Positions 58,715 through 64,000 of a DNA stretch of 64,000 bases are shown here, one piece after another. Every line of letters starts with the position of its first letter. Within the stretch, counting starts at the first letter, position 1. A program made the translations under genes and the position numbers. The DNA lies in contig CAVQRU010000001.1 in NCBI GenBank assembly GCA_963715285.1, forward strand, positions 62,001 to 126,000, in the 5' to 3' direction. The notes under the pieces were generated by a model, which did no database searches, was not told the origin of the DNA, and worked only from the letters and a program-made list of their open reading frames with translations. The stretch is from Sva-07 sp963715285 (GTDB taxonomy: Bacteria; Actinomycetota; Acidimicrobiia; Acidimicrobiales; Ilumatobacteraceae).

Positions 58715-59239
58715 GTGAAGTTCAAGAAGGGCGAAACCGTCATCTATCCCCAGCACGGCGCGTGCGTCGTGATGGGCACCAAGAAGATGGAGTTCTTCGG
58801 CGAGAAGCAGGACTACCTGATCCTGAAGACCGTGATCAACGAGATGACCCTGAAGGTGCCGATCTCGAGCACCGAGGAGGTCGGCGTGCGGCCGCCCGTG
58901 TCGGCCGACGAACTCGAGGACCTCGTGGCGGTGCTGGCGAAGCCGGACCCCCGCGTGCCGTCCAACTGGAGCCGTCGCTTCAAGAACCACCAGGAGAAGC
59001 TCAAGAGCGGCGACGTGTACCAGGTCGCCGAAGTCGTCCGGAACCTCGCCGCCCGCAACCGCGACGCGTCGCTGTCGGCGGCCGAGCGCACGATGTACGA
59101 GCGCGCCCGTGTCAACCTGATCTCGGAGATCTCTCCGGCGCTGAAGGTGTCGGCCGAGGAGGCCGAGGCCTATCTCGACGATGCGCTCGCGAAGGGCGTC
59201 CTCAAGGCTCCGCCCGCGGAGGCCAAGAAGAAGAAGTGA
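58715..59239 (+). CDS. carD: CarD family transcriptional regulator
   Basis: A 174-residue CarD-like protein that binds RNA polymerase beta and stabilises the open promoter complex. The N-terminal Tudor-like RNAP-interaction domain reads KGETVIYPQHGACVV and YLILKTVINEMTLKVP, and the C-terminal helical DNA-binding domain has EKLKSGDVYQVAEVVRNL and LSAAERTMYERARVNL. The tail is EAKKKK. GTG 58715 gives the typical start (KFKKGE); an earlier GTG at 58682 would add a proline-rich stretch. It lies just after the tRNA and is essential in mycobacteria. Confidence 0.95.
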   Translation: MKFKKGETVIYPQHGACVVMGTKKMEFFGEKQDYLILKTVINEMTLKVPISSTEEVGVRPPVSADELEDLVAVLAKPDPRVPSNWSRRFKNHQEKLKSGDVYQVAEVVRNLAARNRDASLSAAERTMYERARVNLISEISPALKVSAEEAEAYLDDALAKGVLKAPPAEAKKKK

Positions 59240-59244
59240 CCGTT

Positions 59245-59269
59245 ACATCTGGGGTCAGACCCCAGATGT
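59245..59269. repeat. REP-like palindrome between carD and the EEP gene, core GGGGTCAGACCCC
   Basis: ACATCT (59245-59250) and AGATGT (59264-59269) flank the core (59251-59263), making a perfect 12-bp-arm palindrome around one base. The minus-strand gene ends inside the core, where TCTGA supplies its stop codon. It is likely a bidirectional terminator. Confidence 0.85.
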
Positions 59270-59989
59270 CACGCTCGGCAGGGTGAAGCGGACGGTCACG
59301 GGGAGGTGATCGGAGATCGCCGCCCAGTCGTGACCGCCGGTGGGCACGGTGACTGCGACGTCGGTTGCGTGCGCGGGGAGCAGGACGTGATCGAGCAACT
59401 GGCTCGGTGACTCCGACGGATTCGTGTTCCCCGGACGCTCGTGCTCGATACCGGGCAGCGCATCGATGATCGAGGGGTCGTCGGCGTCGTTGAAGTCGCC
59501 GGCGACGATCGGCGGTGGGTCGTCACCGATCGCCTCGACGATGTCCGCCACCCGCCGCGCCTCGGAGCGCCGGGAGTCGGCGTCCTGGTGCGGTGAGAGG
59601 TGCAGGTTGTAGATCATCACCATGCTGCGATCGGATCGACCGACGAGCGCCCATTGGGCGATTCGCCGCCGCCAACTCCGCATCGGCTGGTCGTCGGAGA
59701 TCTCCGTGTGCCCGACGGCGTCGAGCAGATGGGGCGTCAGGATCGCCATTCCTTCCGATCGCCACCACATCGCACGCGTGTACGGCGCGTGTTTGAGCGC
59801 CCAGGCGTAGCGCATCGTCAACGCCCGGCCGAGGGTCTCTACCTGATGCTTGCGGACCTCCTGGAGCACCACGATGTCGGGCGCCTGTTCCCGAATCGAT
59901 CGGGCGGCTGCGTCGATGTCCGGTCCGGCCGAGCCGTGCAGGTTCCAGGTCAACACGCTCCAGGACGCAGGCGACGACGGCGACGACAC
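59255..59989 (-). CDS. Endonuclease/exonuclease/phosphatase family protein
   Basis: A 244-residue EEP-superfamily metal-dependent hydrolase. The motifs VLTWNLHGSAG, PDIVVLQEVRKHQ, YNLHLSPHQDADS, VAGDFND, LLDHVLLP and the C-terminal ISDHLPV correspond to the catalytic residues of DNase I/AP-endonuclease-like enzymes. GTG 59989 is the most likely start; GTG codons at 60019-60022 would extend it by ~10 residues. The stop codon lies inside a REP-like palindrome. The substrate is unknown. Confidence 0.88.
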   Translation of the reverse strand: MSSPSSPASWSVLTWNLHGSAGPDIDAAARSIREQAPDIVVLQEVRKHQVETLGRALTMRYAWALKHAPYTRAMWWRSEGMAILTPHLLDAVGHTEISDDQPMRSWRRRIAQWALVGRSDRSMVMIYNLHLSPHQDADSRRSEARRVADIVEAIGDDPPPIVAGDFNDADDPSIIDALPGIEHERPGNTNPSESPSQLLDHVLLPAHATDVAVTVPTGGHDWAAISDHLPVTVRFTLPSVTSGV

Positions 59990-60022
59990 GTCCGGCAGTG
60001 TCGCGCGTCGCTCGCCCACCAC

Positions 60023-60075
60023 CCGAAATCTGCCCCGTTCGTCGCGCCATGCGCGCCGATGCAGGCATTTTTCGG
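60023..60075 (-). repeat. 53-bp dispersed palindrome, copy C (inverted)
   Basis: CCGAAATCTGCC (60023-60034) and GGCATTTTTCGG (60064-60075) bound a 29-bp centre. Read on the minus strand, the centre matches copy A at 22 of 29 positions and the 12-base right arm is identical to copy A. Outside, ACCCACCACC and GGTGGGTGGG extend the pairing. It lies between the divergent EEP and dehydrogenase genes. Confidence 0.8.
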
Positions 60076-60110
60076 TGGGTGGGGGAGCGGGCGTGCCAGA
60101 CTCGGCGGCG

Positions 60111-60980
60111 ATGAGCAGGATCGCGTTTCTCGGAATGGGTGTCATGGGCGCCCCGATGGCCAGGCACCTTGCCAAGGCCGGTCACGAGGTGGTGGTCTAC
60201 AACCGCACGGCGGCCAAGGCGCTCGCCTGGGTTGCACTCAACGGCAACCACGCCGCACCCACGCCCGCCGAAGCTGCCGACGGCGCCGAGTTCGTTGCGC
60301 TCTGCGTCGGCAACGACGACGACGTCCGCGAGGTCGTGCTCGGTCCCCAGGGCGCACTCGAAGCGATGGCCGCCGGGACGGTGTTGGTCGACCACACCAC
60401 CGCGTCGGCGGGGCTGGCCCGCGAGTTGTCGGCGGCGTGTGCCGAACGGGGCATCGGCTTCGTCGACGCCCCGGTCTCCGGGGGGCAGGCCGGCGCGGAG
60501 AACGGACAGCTCACGGTGATGTGCGGATGCGACGACGGCGAGATCTTCGATCGGGCGGCCGCCGTGATCGACGCGTATGCGAAGTCCTGCGTTCGGCTCG
60601 GACCGGCGGGATCCGGGCAGCTGACGAAGATGGTCAACCAGATCTGCATCGCCGGCCTGCTCCAGGGTCTGGCCGAGGGTGTCAACTTCGCCAAGCTCGC
60701 CGGCCTCGACGTCGATCAGGTCGTCGACGTGATCGGCAAGGGCGCGGCTCAGAGCTGGCAGATGGACAATCGGGCACGCACGATGGCGGCGGACGAGTTC
60801 GACTTCGGCTTCGCCGTCGAATGGATGCGCAAGGACCTCGGGATCGTGCTCGACGAGGCCGATCGCAGCGGCGCCAGACTCCCCGTGACGGCGCTCGTCG
60901 ACCAGTTCTACAAGCAGGTGGTCGCGATGGGCGGCGACCGATGGGACACCAGCAGCCTCATCCGCTTGCTCAACCCCTGA
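60111..60980 (+). CDS. NAD(P)-dependent beta-hydroxyacid dehydrogenase (3-hydroxyisobutyrate dehydrogenase family)
   Basis: A 289-residue dehydrogenase. The Rossmann motif FLGMGVMGAPMARHLAKAG is at the N-terminus, the substrate motif FVDAPVSGGQAGAENGQL near 120, and the catalytic Lys in GSGQLTKMVNQICIAG near 170. It fits 3-hydroxyisobutyrate or tartronate-semialdehyde-type enzymes. ATG 60111 is used. The substrate cannot be fixed from sequence. Confidence 0.92.
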   Translation: MSRIAFLGMGVMGAPMARHLAKAGHEVVVYNRTAAKALAWVALNGNHAAPTPAEAADGAEFVALCVGNDDDVREVVLGPQGALEAMAAGTVLVDHTTASAGLARELSAACAERGIGFVDAPVSGGQAGAENGQLTVMCGCDDGEIFDRAAAVIDAYAKSCVRLGPAGSGQLTKMVNQICIAGLLQGLAEGVNFAKLAGLDVDQVVDVIGKGAAQSWQMDNRARTMAADEFDFGFAVEWMRKDLGIVLDEADRSGARLPVTALVDQFYKQVVAMGGDRWDTSSLIRLLNP

Positions 60981-61116
60981 CCGATCACACCGCGCCGATC
61001 AGTCGGTGGGACGGATCGGGTCGTCGCCGCGGAAGCCGTGCACGATCGGTGGGCGTCGGGGATTGGGTTCCCAGGGGATCACGTCGGAGGTGTCGGCGAT
61101 CCATCCGAGCAGCTCG

Positions 61117-62472
61117 TCACGCAGGTCGGCCTGGAGCGCCAGATCTTCCGGGTCGTCCGATCAGGTTGATCATCTCGTTCGGATCGGCGAGTCGGTCGTA
61201 GAACTCGTCGGACTCGTAGCGTCGGTGGACATAGGCGTGCGTCGGGGTGCGCAGTGCGATCGCGGTCCCGACCAGTTCCGGCTGTTCGCGTTGCAGCCGA
61301 GCCTTGGGCTCGTAGATACCCGTCGCGCGTTCGAACCGGAGCTGGTCGCTGGTGCGGAATCCGCCCTCGGAGCAGGCGAAGTCCCGATGGGCGATCGTCG
61401 GATCGTTCATCACGGGCAGCAGACTGCGCCCGAAGTGGGTGTGCTTCACTTCCGCCTCGCCGAGCTCACAGACGGTCGGCAGCAGGTCGACGAGTTCCAC
61501 CGGGCGATCGACCACCACGCCGGCCGGGAGACCCGCACCGGCGAGGATCAGCGGGTTGCGCAGGATGCAGGGATCCATCGCCGACGGCCACTTCTCGACC
61601 AGTCCGAAGTCGCCGAGGTAGTCGCCGTGGTCGGCGAAGAAGCCGATCACCGTGTCGTCGGTTGCGCCGATCTCGTCGACGGCATCCAGCACTCTGGCGA
61701 GCTGCGCATCGACCCGGCTCACCATGCCGTGGTAGGTCGCGGCGATCTCGTGGAAGTCGTCGAGCGACAGGTCACCCCAGCCGTAGATGTCCCGGTAGGC
61801 GTCCATGAATCCAGGCTTGCCCACGGCATCGGCGGCGGCGATCGGATCGGGCATCGCCGAGCGGTCGTGCATCGAGAACCACGGCTCCTCGACGGTGAAC
61901 GGTGGGTGCGGGAAGATCAGCGGCACCCACAGCACCCAGGGTTGATCGGTCGGAGCGCCTTCGCGCAGCCAGCGTTCGGCGGTTCGGATCGTCGCCTCGT
62001 CGAAGTCGACCGTGTCGGCGTCGCCCGATTCCCCGAAGTACATCGCCCGATGCAGCCGGTGGTCGGTCGGGTACGGCGAGGTGTATCTCGTCATCGCATC
62101 GACGGGAGGTTCGAGAAAGCCACAGAAGTCGGAGCTCGACTCGGTCACGCCAGGCGCGAACACGTCGCCGCGATCGCCGGCGATCGCCACGTAGTAGCCC
62201 GCTTCCCGGAGGATCTTGAACAGGTTGGGCTCGTGGTCATCGATCAGGTTGTCGAGCGTGCGGTGACCAGCCACATGTGGGTACCAACCGGTGAGGATCG
62301 AGCAGCGGCTCGGTCCGCACACGGGATGTTGGGCCCACGCGTCGTCGAAGCGGACACCCCGGGCGGCGAGTGCGTCGATGTTCGGTGTCGATGCGACGGG
62401 GCTCCCGAAGCAACCGAGTGCGTCCGCGCGCAGCTGGTCGGGCATGAAGAGAACGATGTTCGGCCGGCTCAT
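61117..62472 (-). CDS. Sulfatase, C-terminus apparently truncated by a frameshift
   Basis: A type I sulfatase (alkaline phosphatase superfamily). The formylglycine site VCGPSRCSILTGWYPH has Cys52 as the modified residue, and metal ligands appear in FMPDQLRADALG and FFADHGDYLGDFG. ATG 62472 starts the homology (MSRPNIVLFMPDQ). The frame stops at 61117, but another frame from about 61150 to 60999 encodes a typical sulfatase end (DLRDELLGWIADTSD). Removing one G from the run at 61150-61152 would join them and restore about 490 residues. The P450 gene lies 4 bases upstream, so they are probably co-transcribed. Confidence 0.85.
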   Translation of the reverse strand: MSRPNIVLFMPDQLRADALGCFGSPVASTPNIDALAARGVRFDDAWAQHPVCGPSRCSILTGWYPHVAGHRTLDNLIDDHEPNLFKILREAGYYVAIAGDRGDVFAPGVTESSSDFCGFLEPPVDAMTRYTSPYPTDHRLHRAMYFGESGDADTVDFDEATIRTAERWLREGAPTDQPWVLWVPLIFPHPPFTVEEPWFSMHDRSAMPDPIAAADAVGKPGFMDAYRDIYGWGDLSLDDFHEIAATYHGMVSRVDAQLARVLDAVDEIGATDDTVIGFFADHGDYLGDFGLVEKWPSAMDPCILRNPLILAGAGLPAGVVVDRPVELVDLLPTVCELGEAEVKHTHFGRSLLPVMNDPTIAHRDFACSEGGFRTSDQLRFERATGIYEPKARLQREQPELVGTAIALRTPTHAYVHRRYESDEFYDRLADPNEMINLIGRPGRSGAPGRPA

Positions 62473-62476
62473 CTCG

Positions 62477-63703
62477 TCAGGACACCGACAGTTCCATGCG
62501 GTCGACACCTCGAATCGTCAGGCGGTCGCGGAACGTCGGCTCGGAGAGCAGGTCGATCCGTTCGAATCGCCGAATCAGACGCCCGAGTGCGACCGTGGCT
62601 TCGAGACGGGCGAGCGATGCGCCGAGGCAGTAGTGGATACCAGCAGCGAACGCCAGGTGGCGGTTCGCGTTGGGTCGATCGAGGTGCAGCGTGTGCGGGT
62701 CGTCGAACACGGCGGGGTCGTGGTTCGCGGCGCCGAGCACGGTCAGGACCGACGTCCCCGGTTCGACGTCGACGCGCTGGTCGCCCTCGCCGAACGACAT
62801 CGGGATCATCGGGACCCTCACGGTGTGCTGAACCGGGCCGTCGTAGCGCAGGAGTTCGTCGACGGCGTTCGCGTCGAGGGACGGATCGTGTCGCCATCGA
62901 TCGAGTTCCGCCGGGTTGCGGAGCAGCGCGAGCATGCCGTTGCCGATCAGGTTCACGGTCGTTTCATGGCCCGCCACGTACAGCAGCACCACGAACGACA
63001 ACAGCTCCTCGGTGGTGAGGCGGTCGCCCTCCTCCTCGGCGACGATCAACGCCGAGAGGACGTCGTCGCCGAGATTCCGGCGACGGTCCTCGACCACGCC
63101 GGCGAGGTACGGGCCCATCTGTGCGAGCGCTCCCTCGGCCGCGTCGAGCGTCTCGAGCGTCGTCGTCGGCTCCAACGCTGCGGTCAGCAGCTGGCCCCAT
63201 TCCCGCATCTCCACCGATCGGTCCTGAGGGATGTCGAGCAGATCGGAGATCACCTGGAACGGCACCGGGAAGGCGAGTTCGTCGACCAACTCCATCGAGC
63301 CGCGCTCGGCGGCACGATCGAGGACGGCGTCGACCTGCTCCTCGATGCGTCCGCGCAGGGCGTTGATCGCGGTCGGTGTGAACGCCTTCGAGACCAGTCG
63401 GCGGAGCCGGGTGTGATCGGGTGGGTCGAGGTTCAGGATCGACTTCGATCCCTGGGAGCGTCGCAGGCGGCGCCGTTGCGCGACGGGATCGTCACTCGGG
63501 GTGCCGTTCGCGTCGATGTCGCGGCTGAAGTCGTTGCTGCGCAACACGTGGCCGACGTCGCTGTAGCGGGTCAGCACGATCAGGCCGTACCCGGTGTCGT
63601 AGGCCGGTGCCTGCTCGCGCAGCACGTCGTAGAACGGGTACGGGTTCGCCCGGAATGCCGGATCGAACGGGTTGTACACGGGTTCAGCGGCGGTGTCGGT
63701 CAC
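62477..63703 (-). CDS. Cytochrome P450
   Basis: A complete 408-residue soluble bacterial P450. The I-helix motif is VAGHETTVN, the K-helix ExxR is ELLRYDGPVQHTVRV, and the heme loop is FAAGIHYCLGASLARLE with the Cys ligand. The N-terminus (NPFDPAFRANPYPFYDVLRE) is typical of soluble class I enzymes. GTG 63703 is the probable start. The downstream sulfatase starts 4 bases after its stop. A second P450 is at the other end of the window. Confidence 0.94.
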   Translation of the reverse strand: MTDTAAEPVYNPFDPAFRANPYPFYDVLREQAPAYDTGYGLIVLTRYSDVGHVLRSNDFSRDIDANGTPSDDPVAQRRRLRRSQGSKSILNLDPPDHTRLRRLVSKAFTPTAINALRGRIEEQVDAVLDRAAERGSMELVDELAFPVPFQVISDLLDIPQDRSVEMREWGQLLTAALEPTTTLETLDAAEGALAQMGPYLAGVVEDRRRNLGDDVLSALIVAEEEGDRLTTEELLSFVVLLYVAGHETTVNLIGNGMLALLRNPAELDRWRHDPSLDANAVDELLRYDGPVQHTVRVPMIPMSFGEGDQRVDVEPGTSVLTVLGAANHDPAVFDDPHTLHLDRPNANRHLAFAAGIHYCLGASLARLEATVALGRLIRRFERIDLLSEPTFRDRLTIRGVDRMELSVS

Positions 63704-63894
63704 CGCGTCATGTTCTCACGTCACCGCCGACGGCGCCGGGGCGGACGTTCGCCACCCTCCGGTCAGCGTCAGCGTCAGCGGCGATCGGCGAATCGTGCGT
63801 TGTTGCCGACGCACCGTCGGAGCCACTGCTCGGTGTCGGCGGCAAGCACCGATCGGTGGAGTGTTGCCGACGCAGACGTCGGGCGCCTGGCGCG
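63704..63894. other. Intergenic region with short repeats
   Basis: This 191-base stretch shows no gene. It holds three tandem GTCAGC units (about 63764-63780) and a 13-bp direct repeat TGTTGCCGACGCA at 63801-63813 and 63862-63874. It may contain the promoter of the P450-sulfatase pair, but I see no clear box. Confidence 0.5.
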
Positions 63895-64000
63895 TCACGC
63901 GCTGGGCTGGTCGGCGAGCGCGGTGGCGAGGGCATCGACGATGCGGTCGACCTGTGCGTCGGTGGTCACGAACGGCGGGCAGAACGTGACGGTCTCGGTA
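63895..64000 (-). CDS. Aminotransferase class III, C-terminal fragment (5' end outside window)
   Basis: The last 34 codons of a minus-strand gene end with TGA at 63895-63897. The peptide TVTFCPPFVTTDAQVDRIVD is the characteristic C-terminus of class III PLP-dependent aminotransferases. The rest lies beyond base 64000. It is upstream of the P450 and sulfatase on the same strand. Confidence 0.75.
   Translation of the reverse strand, partial: TETVTFCPPFVTTDAQVDRIVDALATALADQPSA

Noticed and set aside
58674..58718. 14-codon ORF ending in GTGA with the carD start as a leader peptide
   Set aside because: The nearest TANNNT box (58655-58660) is 13 bases away and may belong to the tRNA 3' region. 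Pro-rich content looks accidental.
58519..58743. N-terminal extension of the nuclease-like protein upstream of 58518
   Set aside because: The extended peptide (RIRTCDLVIRRDLL) is only the reverse translation of the tRNA-Arg gene, and a good -10 box supports ATG 58518.

Overview
The window reads as chromosomal DNA of a high-GC actinobacterium, most likely of the class Acidimicrobiia (Ilumatobacter-like). This rests on GC-rich codon use, frequent GTG starts, a DUF222/HNH gene, an F420-type LLM oxidoreductase, a mycothiol-nitroreductase-like protein, a CarD regulator, and a translation/RNA/cell-wall gene order typical of actinobacteria. No rRNA or CRISPR array is present. The genus is an inference.

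Layout. 1-3000: end of a cytochrome P450, an acyl-CoA ligase and a PNPOx-fold protein. 3016-5938: a frameshifted TauE/SafE exporter under a CsoR/CstR-like operator, divergent from typA. 5982-10196: a GH29-like/beta-helix fusion protein (-), larE and an LLM oxidoreductase. 10228-13261 (-): moxR, DUF58 and VWA genes. 13327-18135: YeiH-type transporter, a small acidic protein, a geranylgeranyl-reductase-family flavoprotein (-), and an SDR plus MaoC pair. 18220-28489: proS (-) and the collinear block rimP-nusA-ylxR-infB-(DsbA-like)-rbfA-truB-ribF. 28532-31331 (-): an NMT1/SsuA-type ABC importer. 31527-36272: rpsO, pnp, dapB and a REP-associated tyrosine transposase (RAYT). 36245-42641: tpx, a membrane protein, a second acyl-CoA ligase, a YihY protein and a polar amino-acid ABC importer. 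42779-47484: an LPG-synthase-like flippase, CD225-like and DUF2752 membrane proteins, dapA and rnj. 47488-54706: a lipoprotein, DUF222/HNH, a methyltransferase, ftsK, an SMP-30 protein and a 2OG oxygenase. 54874-58045: rimO-pgsA-cinA. 58069-60980: a PD-(D/E)XK-like nuclease (-), tRNA-Arg, carD, an EEP hydrolase (-) and a beta-hydroxyacid dehydrogenase. 60999-64000 (-): a frameshifted sulfatase, a P450, and the C-terminus of an aminotransferase.

The most interesting layer is the non-coding one. A RAYT gene (35376-36272) is bracketed by palindromes with the core GGGGTC(A/T)GACCCC. Further copies of that core lie between other genes across the window. A second family, a 53-bp imperfect palindrome, has three copies (3898, 18157, and 60023 inverted). 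A third element is a tandem pair of 38-bp palindromes before rimO. Several palindromes fill the space between convergent genes so exactly that the two opposing TGA stop codons form their ends. Together these look like an actinobacterial REP/RAYT system whose repeats double as bidirectional terminators.

Many genes show a TANNNT hexamer 6-9 bases before an ATG/GTG with no Shine-Dalgarno sequence, which suggests widespread leaderless transcription. dapA may follow an 18-codon leaderless leader ORF whose stop overlaps its start. Two genes (TauE/SafE and sulfatase) carry single-base frameshifts in short homopolymers, so sequencing error must be excluded. No stretch longer than about 300 bases lacks a gene.
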